Assembly (NCBI RefSeq): GCF_003217775.1
Contig: NZ_QJVJ01000011.1
Location: 226,658-290,657, forward strand
Reading direction: 5' to 3'
DNA from: Paenibacillus flagellatus
GTDB taxonomy: Bacteria; Bacillota; Bacilli; Paenibacillales; NBRC-103111
DNA: 64,000 nucleotides
In this document: positions 31,371 through 40,540 of the stretch, piece by piece
How the letters are laid out: each line of letters begins with the position of its first letter
How positions within the stretch are numbered: position 1 is the first letter of the stretch
The notes under the pieces: model-generated
Databases searched by the model: none
Seen by the model: only the letters and a program-made list of their open reading frames with translations
What the model was told of the DNA's origin: nothing
Translations under genes and position numbers: made by a program

Positions 31371-32288
31371 TCAATGCCCAGGATCGCTCTCTCCCGGCCA
31401 GCTCCACCGCTCCAAATCGTCGCTCCAGGCGATTCCGATGCAGGCGTGCGTGTCGAAGATCACGTCTTCCCCTTCCGGTCCCGTACCGTGAAAGAACAAC
31501 AAATAACGGCCGATCCCTTCCACATCCCAGCAATCGAGCAGGAAGCCCGCCGTTATTCGGCCTTTCGCCCAATCCCAGTCCCGTTGGCCCAACGTCAACA
31601 GCGTCTCCTTGGGGGTCCAGCGCATCAGGTCCGGGGAAGTCATCAGGCCGATCCCGTTCTCCGGAGAGTGAAGCATCAGGTACTGATCGTCGACCGGAAC
31701 GATGCATACGTTCTCCCCGGCATTTTCATGACCGTAGTACGTCCAATGCGTCAGATCGTAAGAGTACGACAGACTGACCCCGTTCTGCTTGTAAAAGCAC
31801 CACCATTTCCCCGGCTCCTCCCGGCTCTCGACCAGATAAGGGTCGATCATCCGGCCCATGTCCTCCGCCGGGACCCCGTCTCCCTTCACCCGAAGCAGCT
31901 TCGGCTCCGTCCAGCGGACGAGATCGAAGCTCTCCATGGTGAAGATCCGCGCCCGATCGTTGGCGTATTTCTCCCCGTTCGGACGCGGATAGCTTTGCAG
32001 GCACAGCACCCAACGGTCCCGGAAGCGGACGATGTTGCCCGGGCTCGAATAATTCAGGCCGGCGTCCTTCGACGTCAGCCGCTTCGGCTCGCTCCAGCCG
32101 ATCAGGTCGCGGCTCTCGCTCGTCGCCGTGTACAGATACACCCGCCCGTCGGGCTCCGTTTCCACCAGCGTATAGAAGAGCCGGAATACGCCCTCGTGGT
32201 ATACGGCGCACGGATCGCGGTAAGCGATCCGTTCATTTCCTTTCAGCAAGATCGGAGAAGTCAATCGTTCCAGCTTCCATCCCGGCAC
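31371..32288 (-). CDS. Five-bladed beta-propeller glycosidase (GH43/GH130-like)
   Basis: A 305-residue cytoplasmic protein. Repeated blade motifs such as IAYRDPCAVYHEGVFRLFYT, LNYSSPGNIVRFRDRWVLC, DVWDWAK-type loops and AWSDDLERWSWPG are typical of GH43-like propeller enzymes. The invariant Asp of the first blade is in YRDP; a Glu in AEDMGRMIDP and an Asp in the same block may complete the site. Family knowledge: these enzymes cleave plant polysaccharide side chains or phosphorolyse mannosides. Start is GTG 32288 with GGGGGATGG upstream. The substrate is unresolved. It stands near the carbohydrate locus that starts at 32805. Confidence 0.8.
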   Translation of the reverse strand: MPGWKLERLTSPILLKGNERIAYRDPCAVYHEGVFRLFYTLVETEPDGRVYLYTATSESRDLIGWSEPKRLTSKDAGLNYSSPGNIVRFRDRWVLCLQSYPRPNGEKYANDRARIFTMESFDLVRWTEPKLLRVKGDGVPAEDMGRMIDPYLVESREEPGKWWCFYKQNGVSLSYSYDLTHWTYYGHENAGENVCIVPVDDQYLMLHSPENGIGLMTSPDLMRWTPKETLLTLGQRDWDWAKGRITAGFLLDCWDVEGIGRYLLFFHGTGPEGEDVIFDTHACIGIAWSDDLERWSWPGESDPGH

Positions 32289-32487
32289 CTTCCATCCCCC
32301 ACATCGTCGTTTTCATCGGGCGGCCTTTCCCCTTATCCATTATATGCCAATCGGACCTGGGCCCGTCAACAGAAGAAGCTCGGGTCGAGGTACATGACCG
32401 TCGGGCCTGCTCCCGCGACAAAACGACCCAAACGCCCGTCCCGCTGCGAACGATATGGGATACGAATCCGATCGAGGGGCGCGGCTT

Positions 32488-32679
32488 ATGAAATTCGTTA
32501 CGGAAACGAGATTGAACTTGCTGGAACGGCTGATCCGGTCGATTCCCGATCCGGAGGAGCGAAGCTACGCGCTTCATCTGCTGAATTCGATTCGCGACGA
32601 TATCGATCGCAACTACGCGTCGATCGAAAGACCGGTCCGGCTGGGCGGCCTTCCCCGGCCGTCCGCCGACGATCGGTGA
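32488..32679 (+). CDS. Small hypothetical protein, 63 residues
   Basis: The sequence MKFVTETRLNLLERLIRSIP followed by DPEERSYALHLLNSIRDDIDRNYASIE is a predicted helical hairpin with a charged surface. No signal peptide or membrane segment is seen. GAGG lies about 10 bases upstream of the ATG; an in-frame ATG 11 codons earlier has no ribosome-binding site. It is the only plus-strand gene between 24.6 and 46.3 kb. It ends 22 bases before a strong inverted repeat that can act as its terminator, which supports a real transcript. Not recognised. Confidence 0.5.
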   Translation: MKFVTETRLNLLERLIRSIPDPEERSYALHLLNSIRDDIDRNYASIERPVRLGGLPRPSADDR

Positions 32680-32701
32680 GCTTGCCCGCAGGAAACGGCC
32701 G

Positions 32702-32783
32702 AAAAAGCCCTTGCCGGTTCCCCGCAAACCGGTAACCGCAATCGTACGGTCATCGTTTGCGGGAGCGTCGACAAGGGCTTTTT
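32702..32783. terminator. Long inverted repeat with nested hairpins, bidirectional terminator
   Basis: AAAAAGCCCTTG (32702-32713) and CAAGGGCTTTTT (32772-32783) are perfect 12-base arms with a 58-base loop. The loop holds further pairing: CCGGTT with AACCGG, and GCAAAC with GTTTGC. A T-run follows the distal arm on both strands. It separates the small plus-strand gene from the end of the beta-helix gene. The long structured loop is unusual for a simple terminator. Confidence 0.6.
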
Positions 32784-32804
32784 GTTCGAAAACTCGTTCC
32801 CTGC

Positions 32805-35800
32805 TTACTCGGAAGGCGGACTGCGATCCGATTCACCATCGACACCGCCGGATTTTCCGGATTGATCGTGCGGCACGACGATGACGGCCGTGGCGTCGGT
32901 CCGGTTGCCGGCCCGGTCGGTTGCCGTGTACGTGACGGTGTAGACGCGGCCCTTTTCCGCCCGCAGCTCGAACGCGGTGGCGTTCGTGCCGACGGAAGCC
33001 CGGATGTCGTTTCCGGCGCTTGCCGGCTCGCTGCTGGCGACCGACGTCAAGACGACGGAGGCGACGCCGGAAGCGGAATCGCTCGCATAAACGGCGGCCT
33101 GGACGGTCACCATCTTATGATTCGCCGGCCATATCGAGGTTCGGTCCGGCTTCACGGACAGAACCGGCCCCGTTTTGTCCAACCGGATCTCGATCGTTTT
33201 CGCCGCTTCCGCGTTGCCCGCCTTGTCGACGGAACGGTACTGCACCCGATGAACGCCTTCGTCCGTCAACGTCAATGGCGCGGTATAGAGGGTCCACTCC
33301 CCGTCTTCCCCGAGCAGGTACTCCGTTCGCTCGACGCCGGACAAGGTATCGGTCGCGGTTAAGGACACCGTCGCGTCGGAGCCGTACCAGCCGTTCGTAC
33401 CCGGCTTGTCGACGGCCGCCGCGGTGACGGGGGCGGATGCGTCCACCGTCAACGTCAGGCCGTCCTCCAGCGTCGTCCCCCCTGCGGTTACGGTGACGCG
33501 AACTTGGGCCGTCCCTTCTCCGATCGCGGTCGCTCTTCCGCTGGCATCGACGGTCACGACATCGGGGCGATCGCTCGCATACACAATGGAAGCTTGGCTC
33601 AAGTCCGCCGGAGACCCGTCTGACAGCCGTCCGCCGACCGACAGGACCGCCGAAGCTCCGGGAGCCAGCGTCGTCTTGTCGGCCGTCAAGTCGACCTGCG
33701 CGAGCGTCCGGTCGATTTGTACCTCCAAATTCGAGATGACCGCCTTCACCGGCGGCTTCTCTTTCCCCGCATACATCCCGATCCCCGCGAGGAAGCGATT
33801 GCCGCTGAATTCGACCGTGGTCGATCCGATGGAGAGCCAAGCCCCGTCCTTGAAGTAGTAGCCGCTAACCGTGTCGCCTTCCTTGACCAGCTTCAGCCGG
33901 AACGGTGCGGTCATGCTTTTGCCGGCGTAATCCAGCAAAAGACCGGTTGCCGATCCCCAATATTTTTGCTGGTCGGGAGGCTTCTGGGCGTCGAGGATGC
34001 TCTCCTCGTTACGGAAGACGTACCTCAAAATTTGACCGGTGCCGTCCACGCGGAAATGGACGTGCTTCGAGTCCGCCGTGTCCCGGTCCCGGATCATGAG
34101 TCCGACCGACGCCGGATCGGGAGAGCCGAACGAGTCGATCGTAGCGGTCAGCGTCACCTTCGTCTTCGGATCGGCGAGCTCGACGAGCTTGCTAAGGTAG
34201 ACGAAGTCGTCCGACACGTTCCATACGTTGTCGCCCATGCCCACGAACGAATAAACGCCGTCTTTCTCGGTAACGAAGCCTTGGCCGTTCGCACCGTACG
34301 CCCGGACCGTCCACTCCGTTCCTCCCGGCTGCGGCTGCCGCGGGAAAACGGTCACCGTCTGCGTGGCCGCTTTGGTGACGCCGTCCTTCGTCGCGGTCGC
34401 CCGGATCGTCACCTGACCCGGAGCTAGCGCCGTGTACGACGCGTCCGCCCGGTTGCCGACGTCGATCCGCAGGACGGAGGCGTCGCTGGACGTAAATTCG
34501 ATCTCCGCGGACGACAGATCCGCCGGTTTGCCGTTTTGCAGCGTTCCGGTCAAGTCGAACGTGCCTTGATCCTCCTCCGTGACGATGACGGAAGGCGCGC
34601 CGAGGCTCACTTCTTTCAGCAGCGACTGGCTGACGCCGGGATCGAACGGCGTAATTTCGAACAGCCCGACGTCGTCCGCGTACGAGAAGCCGGTTGCCGC
34701 ATTGCTTTTGTAAATGCGCACTCTTGCGTCCGTATTGGTCGCGCCCGTCCGGAACACCACCTCGTGCCGCGTATATGTCGTATCCTTCGACGATATGTCG
34801 ATCGCGGTTCCTCCGTAGTTCAGCACGCCGATCTGGATCGCTTCCCCGGGCTCGTTATACACCCAAGCGACGAATTTGTATTCGGTATCCGGCTTCAGCC
34901 CGGTTACCTTCTGTTCGACGCCGCCGCCCTTGCCGAGCCGCAGCTTCGTCTGGTAGCCTCTCTTTTCCCACTTCTCCCCGGAAACGGGCACTTGGACGAA
35001 CGTGGTCGTATCCACGGACCATTTCAGCCAATCGTCCAAGCTTCCCGAGAAGCCGCTGTTCTTGACCAGATTCATGTACGGGGTGTTGATCGGACTCGGC
35101 TGCGGATCGGGGGGGTTGGCGAAATCGGGCCCCGCCGTCCAATCGGGCCCTCCGTACTCGTAAGCGCCCGCGTCCGGAGCCGCTCCGACATAATCGTCCG
35201 TTATGCCCGGAATGACGGCTCCCGTATTGATCGCCGTAGAACCCGGCGTCAGCCGGTAATCGTTCGCGGCCGGATTCGCGAATTTGACGCCGGCCTCGGA
35301 CAGCGTATTGAAGCCGTTTGCCGTATCGGGCGTGAACGATACCGGGTTCGTGAAGATGTTGTTGAACACCCGCGTCCCGTACAGCTCCTTGTCATAGGGG
35401 GCCGAGCCCCAGTACCCCAAGCCGCTCCGGGGGTTGTTCACGACCGTGTTGTTGTAGATGAGCTTGTAGTTGCCGGGCGTATTAAGCTGGATGCCCACGT
35501 CGTTGTTGTAGATGAGGTTATGATGAACGACGGCGTTGGCGGTGTAATTGTCGAAGTAGAGGCCGACGCTCATATCCGTCCCCTTGCTGTCGTGAATCCA
35601 ATTGTGGTGGATTTCGCTGTTGCCCATATCCGTTCCCCAGCTGTAGATCAGGGCGCCGTCGCGCGAAAGCCACATGCCGTTGGAAATGTCGTTGTACTGG
35701 ATCTCCGCGCTGCCTCTCGACCAATAGATGTTGTAGCGCCCGGATTCCCGGATTTCGTTGTGGCTGATCAGGTTGGAGGAGCCGCTCGACAGCTTGACCA

Positions 35801-36974
35801 ACGGATCGTAGGAGGCCATATAGCTGCCTTCGCGAATGAGATTGTTGACGATGCGGTTGTTGCTGCCTTCGATATTGACCAGCGTGCCGGAGGAATAGGC
35901 GACCTTGCTGTTTTTCAGCACGTTGTTGTTCCCGGCGATTTGGATGCCGTTCTTCAGCTGGTGCGGGACCGACGTCCCGGTCGTTTTGTTCGAGAAGTAG
36001 AGGTAGTCCGCCTGGATGCCGTCCAGCACGTTGTCGTTCGCGTTGTTCATCTGGATATTCGCGCCGAAGATGCGAATCCCTTCGATGCGGATATGGGATT
36101 TCTGATTCAGGTTGAAGGCGGTCAGCCGTTTCTTCATCTCGACGCCGGAAGGCACACCCCCGGCAGACGCCCACAAATACACCTTCTTAGCCGCCTCGTC
36201 CACATACCATTCATGCGGCGCATCCAATTCGCTCAAGAGACCGGTCAAGTAATAGGTAGTGCCGAGCCTCGGGTACATATAGTCGAAATTGCCGGGCATC
36301 GGCTCGTAAGTCAGCGTATGGGTGGCGCTGTCGAAGCCGGTCACCTTGCTGGACTGGCCGACATAGGCGTCGCCGCCCCGTTCCCAGATCGTCGCCCCCT
36401 TCCAGTAATCGTCCGGCTGCGTCAAGTCGGCATCCACGAGCGTCGTCGCCGATCCCCCGTCCGCTACGCCCACCGCCCGCTTCAGCTCCGGCAGGCTGTA
36501 TGCGTCAATATTCGGCCAGCGCGCTTCCCACAAGGCGGTGAATGCCCCGCCTTCGCGGATGAACAGCTGGTTCTCGTGTCCGAGACTCCACGCAAGATCG
36601 GCCGTATAGATGTTCCCGTTATAAGGCGTCCAGCCGCCGATCGGTTCGGTACCGCTTACAATTACGGTCGCGCCCGGCGCCGCGCGGAACGTGATGGGCC
36701 GTCCGCTCTCTCCGCTGTTCACCGGCGTAACCGTCTCGCGATACGTTCCCGAGTCGATGACGCACGTATCGCCCGGCGCCATCGCTTGGGCGCACCGGTT
36801 GATCGTCCGGAACGGACCGGACGGCGACGTCCCCGGGTTGGCGTCGTCCCCCGACGTCGACACGTAATACGTCGCCGCCGCCGCCCGGACGACCGATGCG
36901 GGCAGCACACCGCCGACGACGGCGATGACCGCCGCCATCGCCAGACTGAAGATGGACTTCGGATTGTTCGGCAA
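32805..36974 (-). CDS. Large secreted right-handed beta-helix protein (polysaccharide lyase/hydrolase-like)
   Basis: A 1389-residue exported protein. The signal peptide (1-33) ends VVRAAAATYYV. Then YVSTSGDDANPGTSPSGPF, typical of PL6/DUF1565 beta-helix proteins, leads into a helix of repeats (about 280-560) rich in NN-turns such as GIQIAGNNNVLKNS. Next come a carbohydrate-binding-like domain (LVKNSGFSGSLDDWLKW), Ig-like bacterial domain 2 (about 800), a concanavalin-like DUF1349 region (about 900-1080), a second Ig2 and an OmpL47-type domain (GVERTEYLLGEDGEWTLY). The start is TTG with GGAGG 9 bases upstream. No S-layer or sortase motif is seen. Exact substrate unknown. It is the last gene of the carbohydrate locus. 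Confidence 0.85.
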   Translation of the reverse strand: MPNNPKSIFSLAMAAVIAVVGGVLPASVVRAAAATYYVSTSGDDANPGTSPSGPFRTINRCAQAMAPGDTCVIDSGTYRETVTPVNSGESGRPITFRAAPGATVIVSGTEPIGGWTPYNGNIYTADLAWSLGHENQLFIREGGAFTALWEARWPNIDAYSLPELKRAVGVADGGSATTLVDADLTQPDDYWKGATIWERGGDAYVGQSSKVTGFDSATHTLTYEPMPGNFDYMYPRLGTTYYLTGLLSELDAPHEWYVDEAAKKVYLWASAGGVPSGVEMKKRLTAFNLNQKSHIRIEGIRIFGANIQMNNANDNVLDGIQADYLYFSNKTTGTSVPHQLKNGIQIAGNNNVLKNSKVAYSSGTLVNIEGSNNRIVNNLIREGSYMASYDPLVKLSSGSSNLISHNEIRESGRYNIYWSRGSAEIQYNDISNGMWLSRDGALIYSWGTDMGNSEIHHNWIHDSKGTDMSVGLYFDNYTANAVVHHNLIYNNDVGIQLNTPGNYKLIYNNTVVNNPRSGLGYWGSAPYDKELYGTRVFNNIFTNPVSFTPDTANGFNTLSEAGVKFANPAANDYRLTPGSTAINTGAVIPGITDDYVGAAPDAGAYEYGGPDWTAGPDFANPPDPQPSPINTPYMNLVKNSGFSGSLDDWLKWSVDTTTFVQVPVSGEKWEKRGYQTKLRLGKGGGVEQKVTGLKPDTEYKFVAWVYNEPGEAIQIGVLNYGGTAIDISSKDTTYTRHEVVFRTGATNTDARVRIYKSNAATGFSYADDVGLFEITPFDPGVSQSLLKEVSLGAPSVIVTEEDQGTFDLTGTLQNGKPADLSSAEIEFTSSDASVLRIDVGNRADASYTALAPGQVTIRATATKDGVTKAATQTVTVFPRQPQPGGTEWTVRAYGANGQGFVTEKDGVYSFVGMGDNVWNVSDDFVYLSKLVELADPKTKVTLTATIDSFGSPDPASVGLMIRDRDTADSKHVHFRVDGTGQILRYVFRNEESILDAQKPPDQQKYWGSATGLLLDYAGKSMTAPFRLKLVKEGDTVSGYYFKDGAWLSIGSTTVEFSGNRFLAGIGMYAGKEKPPVKAVISNLEVQIDRTLAQVDLTADKTTLAPGASAVLSVGGRLSDGSPADLSQASIVYASDRPDVVTVDASGRATAIGEGTAQVRVTVTAGGTTLEDGLTLTVDASAPVTAAAVDKPGTNGWYGSDATVSLTATDTLSGVERTEYLLGEDGEWTLYTAPLTLTDEGVHRVQYRSVDKAGNAEAAKTIEIRLDKTGPVLSVKPDRTSIWPANHKMVTVQAAVYASDSASGVASVVLTSVASSEPASAGNDIRASVGTNATAFELRAEKGRVYTVTYTATDRAGNRTDATAVIVVPHDQSGKSGGVDGESDRSPPSE

Positions 36975-37044
36975 GAAAAATAACCTCCTCGTTCATGGAT
37001 TCGCGGATCGGGTCCGCACCTCCATCATTAACGGGAACCCCGAC

Positions 37045-37074
37045 AAAAAAAAGTGCAATATCCGCACTTTTCTC
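37045..37074 (-). terminator. Rho-independent terminator of the AraC sensor gene
   Basis: On the minus strand AAAAGTGC pairs with GCACTTTT around a 7-base loop, followed by a run of eight T. It lies about 50 bases after the sensor-regulator stop and ahead of the beta-helix gene, so that gene needs its own promoter or readthrough. Confidence 0.8.
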
Positions 37075-37123
37075 CATTAGCGGGGTGATCAACCCGGCTT
37101 TTTGTGAACCGGGTCCGACCCCG

Positions 37124-39475
37124 CTACGGATTCATCGCTTTTTTGATCCGATAATCCTTGGGCGTCGTGCCGAACCGTTTCTTGAACAGCTTGAAGAAGT
37201 AGCTCGGAGAGCTGAAGCCGACCTTCTCGGACACCTCGTTCACCGGCAAATTTTCCTTCTCCAGCAGAACGACCGACTGCAGCAGCCGAATTTCGTTGAT
37301 ATAATCCGCGACGGAGACGGTTTCGCTTTTTTTGAACATTCTCCCGACGTAGGCGGAGGACATTTTCAGCATATCGGCGATTTCCTGCAGGCTCAAGTTC
37401 GGATTCGTATAGTTCGCCCGAACGACGTCCTTGATCGTATCGACGATGACCCGATCTTTGCTCTCGTCCACCCGCTTCTGGTCCATGAAGATGGCGCCGA
37501 GGATCGCCCCGAACTCGGCAAAAATGTCGTCCAGCGTCTCCTTCTCGAACACGAGCCGGTCGACGGAGCGCAAGTCGATCGACAGCGGCGCCAGCTTGTT
37601 CCGGTTCATATCCCGCACCGTCTGCTTGATCAGGATGCCCAGATGGATGACGGCTTGGATGACCGCGTCCGGGCTCATGCCGGCGATCTCCCGGCGGATG
37701 CCGTCCAGCTCCCGGTACGCTTCCTCTTGCCGGTTCGCCTTGATCGCTTCGACGAATTTGCGCTCCAGCTCGGGCGAAATTTGCGTATCCCGCTGCTTCC
37801 AATGGCGCCGCACCAATTGCGGCGTGATGACCGTGTTCAGGCCGAAATTCATTCGATAGGCCAAGTAGTCGAGCGCTCGCTCGCAGTAGGACGTCATTTC
37901 TTTGTAATGGGGCACGACGTCGCTCAAGGCCACGGTGAACGTGACGTGATAGTAGTCGTTCACGACTTTTTGAGCCCGCCGGATCAACGCCCCGATCCGC
38001 GAATGAATGTCGTCCTGGGAATCCGGCGCTTCGTAGATCAGCACCAGATGCTCTCCGCGAATATCCGCCACGTCGCTGCGAAGCTCCTCGGACACGATCT
38101 CCTGCACGATGTTCGCGATGGAGAAATGAAGCAGGCGAAGGTCCATCCCCCTCGACTGGTCCTTGAACGCCGAATAGCCGTCGACCTTGAGTACCCCGAT
38201 GACGCATTTCTGATCCAAATCCACGCTCAAATACCGGCGTTCCGCGCACTCGCGCCTTTCCTCGTCCGTAAACCCCGCGCTGTCGGTCAGCAGCTTCCGC
38301 AAATAATAGGAGCGGATGATCGCTTCGTTGTCTTCGTGCCGGCTCTGCTCCTTCATCAGCCTCTCGACCAGATGGTTGTAGCTGTAGGAAATGTAGCGGA
38401 GTTCGTCTTTCTCCTCGAACGGCTCCGCGTCGACGTCCGGCAGCCGCTTCGTCTCCTTCAGCAGCACGTTGATCGGGGAGTACAGCTTGCTGGACACGAA
38501 CAACGAAGCGAGCAAGGCCAGCGCGAGACTGACGGCCGCGACGGTACCGAACACGACCTTCAGCTTGTCGACGGCGGCCACGACGCCGGCATACGGCTCC
38601 ATATCGACGACGACCCAGTTGATGGAGCCGTTCACCATATAGTTGACGATCTGTTTCTCGCCGCCGACGGTAGCCGTAAACTGGGCGACTTGACCCGGGG
38701 ACGCGGCCATATGGCGATAAATGTCGCTCTTCAATCCGGCGACGTCCGGTCCCGTCCCTTCGTCGGAGCTGTACATCTCTTGATTTTGGTCCAAGATGAA
38801 GATGCGGTTGGCCGGGTTCGCCGAGCGACGGTTCATCAGCTCCAGCTTCTGAAACAGCCACTCCGGCTTGATGTTGACCACGAGCGCGCTTTCCGCCTTC
38901 GAGTAGGCCGCCAGCGAATCGTACATGAACAGGGAGAAGACGATTTGCGTTCGCTCCGGGTGCTTGGCGTCCGGGATATATTCGACCGGCATGAGCTGCA
39001 TTTTGTAAATCGGCTTTGCGCCCTCCAGGAAGCCGTTCAGAATCGACATCAGATTGCTGGTCCCGTCGCTGATCGCGTCGTCGCCGCCGGTGAAAAACGT
39101 ATTCCGCTTGCTGTTGTAAAGCACGATCGAGTGAATGAACGAGTTGTAGGCGAACGTCTTGTTCAATTTGTTGATCCGGGTAAGGTCTTCAAACCGGTCC
39201 ATTTGGCTGCTGTACAGCAAATGGGCCATGTCGTTGTCGTAGAACAGCGAAATCGCGACGTTTTTGACCGTCTCGTTCATGTACGAAATATTATAGTTGA
39301 TTTGCGAGAGTACTTTTTCGTTCGCTTCCTTCTGCATGTCGAGACTGATTTTTTCGGAGTACCAATACGCCGACAGCAACGAAACGAGCATAAACGAAAC
39401 GATCAGCAGGTTGATCGACAGGATGATGCGCATGAAATATTTACGTTCTCTATATTTTCGCAAATAGGTCGTCAT
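37124..39475 (-). CDS. Membrane-bound AraC-family sensor-regulator
   Basis: A 783-residue protein. Helix 1 (about 15-37) and helix 2 (about 300-325) flank an extracytoplasmic Cache-like sensor of about 260 residues. The cytoplasmic part has a degenerate HAMP-like link and a middle domain, then a C-terminal AraC DNA-binding domain with LSLQEIADMLKMSSAYVGRM and PVNEVSEKVGFSSPSYFFKLF. Family knowledge: Paenibacillus uses such one-component YtrI/YesN-like proteins to sense extracellular sugars and turn on linked ABC importers. It lies 36 bases after the nitrilase gene, within the importer operon, which suggests it controls that operon and perhaps the beta-helix gene. Confidence 0.9.
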   Translation of the reverse strand: MTTYLRKYRERKYFMRIILSINLLIVSFMLVSLLSAYWYSEKISLDMQKEANEKVLSQINYNISYMNETVKNVAISLFYDNDMAHLLYSSQMDRFEDLTRINKLNKTFAYNSFIHSIVLYNSKRNTFFTGGDDAISDGTSNLMSILNGFLEGAKPIYKMQLMPVEYIPDAKHPERTQIVFSLFMYDSLAAYSKAESALVVNIKPEWLFQKLELMNRRSANPANRIFILDQNQEMYSSDEGTGPDVAGLKSDIYRHMAASPGQVAQFTATVGGEKQIVNYMVNGSINWVVVDMEPYAGVVAAVDKLKVVFGTVAAVSLALALLASLFVSSKLYSPINVLLKETKRLPDVDAEPFEEKDELRYISYSYNHLVERLMKEQSRHEDNEAIIRSYYLRKLLTDSAGFTDEERRECAERRYLSVDLDQKCVIGVLKVDGYSAFKDQSRGMDLRLLHFSIANIVQEIVSEELRSDVADIRGEHLVLIYEAPDSQDDIHSRIGALIRRAQKVVNDYYHVTFTVALSDVVPHYKEMTSYCERALDYLAYRMNFGLNTVITPQLVRRHWKQRDTQISPELERKFVEAIKANRQEEAYRELDGIRREIAGMSPDAVIQAVIHLGILIKQTVRDMNRNKLAPLSIDLRSVDRLVFEKETLDDIFAEFGAILGAIFMDQKRVDESKDRVIVDTIKDVVRANYTNPNLSLQEIADMLKMSSAYVGRMFKKSETVSVADYINEIRLLQSVVLLEKENLPVNEVSEKVGFSSPSYFFKLFKKRFGTTPKDYRIKKAMNP

Positions 39476-39511
39476 AGCGTCATCCTCTCTTCGGATTGGG
39501 GGCGATGCCGG

Positions 39512-40462
39512 TCAAGGCTCCATGCGCCCCGGCATGTGACGGGCCTGTTCCGCCCGCCGGAAGTAATCGTCGATTCCTTCAAGACCGAACTCTTCCATAA
39601 TGTCGGCCGCGGTAAAGCGCTCCGACTCGCTCGTCAGCAGCACGCAGCCGAGAAAGCCGGGATCGTGAATGTTGACGTCGGGGCCGTACTTCCGCTTGAT
39701 CTCGGGGAATTTGGCGGCATTCTCGTCGATATGAATGACGGCGTAATCGAGGTTCACCCGGGCCGTGACGAACGGATAGTAGTTCGTGCTCCTCGCCGCA
39801 ACCTCTCCCAGCGGAGTGACAACGGTACAGGGCGGGCCCGCGATCGCCCCCGCGAAGTAGGCCCGGCACGAATAGGCCCAGTAGTTCTGCATCAGCCCGC
39901 CGTGATACATGGACGGGAAGACGATCAAATCCGGCTTCGCCGCCTCCACCCGCTTCCGCAGCTCGTCGAAATTCAGATCGAAGCAGATCGCCGCCGCCAC
40001 TTTGCCGAAATCGCATTCGAAGACGGCAACGTCTTTCCCGTACAAAATATTCGTCTTCTCATACTCGTCCGGCACCAGATGATTCTTATGATACACGCCC
40101 ATTACGCCGCCGTCACGACCAATCAGCTGCATCGCGTTGCGCCAGCTGCCGTCCCCCGCTTCCGTATGAGCCGGATACGTGATATAGCAGCGGTGGCGCT
40201 TGGCGATATCCGCGAACCGATCGCGAATCCGGTCGCCCCGGACCCGGTAGTAGGCCCGTCTCGCCTCCAACGGAAACTTCGTCGTATTCGGCCGGTCGCA
40301 CGCCTCCGGCAGGACGATCAAGTCCGGCCGGTCGGGCAGCACCCGGTCGAGCTGCATTTGCCAATGGTCGATCATGCGCTCCACCGCCTCTTCGGGCGGA
40401 ACCGCCGCGTCGATCTCGAGCGGCCGCGGCCCTACGCAGGCGATCGTGATGTAGTTCGCCAT
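39512..40462 (-). CDS. Carbon-nitrogen hydrolase (nitrilase superfamily)
   Basis: A 316-residue enzyme with the catalytic triad of the family: Glu in VLPEACD, Lys in YHKNHLVPD and Cys in AAICFDLNFDELR. Family knowledge: such enzymes hydrolyse amides, N-carbamoyl compounds or nitriles. The substrate is unknown. Start ATG 40462 has GGGAG 7 bases upstream; the open frame continues 8 codons earlier. Its placement between a sugar importer and an AraC sensor suggests that the imported compound carries an amide, for example an N-acyl or carbamoyl sugar, but this is inference. Confidence 0.88.
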   Translation of the reverse strand: MANYITIACVGPRPLEIDAAVPPEEAVERMIDHWQMQLDRVLPDRPDLIVLPEACDRPNTTKFPLEARRAYYRVRGDRIRDRFADIAKRHRCYITYPAHTEAGDGSWRNAMQLIGRDGGVMGVYHKNHLVPDEYEKTNILYGKDVAVFECDFGKVAAAICFDLNFDELRKRVEAAKPDLIVFPSMYHGGLMQNYWAYSCRAYFAGAIAGPPCTVVTPLGEVAARSTNYYPFVTARVNLDYAVIHIDENAAKFPEIKRKYGPDVNIHDPGFLGCVLLTSESERFTAADIMEEFGLEGIDDYFRRAEQARHMPGRMEP

Positions 40463-40488
40463 ATCGGTTCTCCCTTCGCACAGCACAA

Positions 40489-40520
40489 GTCCACCCTCCG
40501 GTCGGACGGAAGGTGGACCT
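40489..40520 (-). other. Intercistronic hairpin
   Basis: GTCCACC.TCCG pairs with CGGA.GGTGGAC around a short loop between the dehydrogenase stop and the nitrilase start. There is no T-run. It may be an RNA processing or stabilising hairpin inside the operon. Confidence 0.4.
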
Positions 40521-40540
40521 GCCCGAATGAATCGTTGAGA

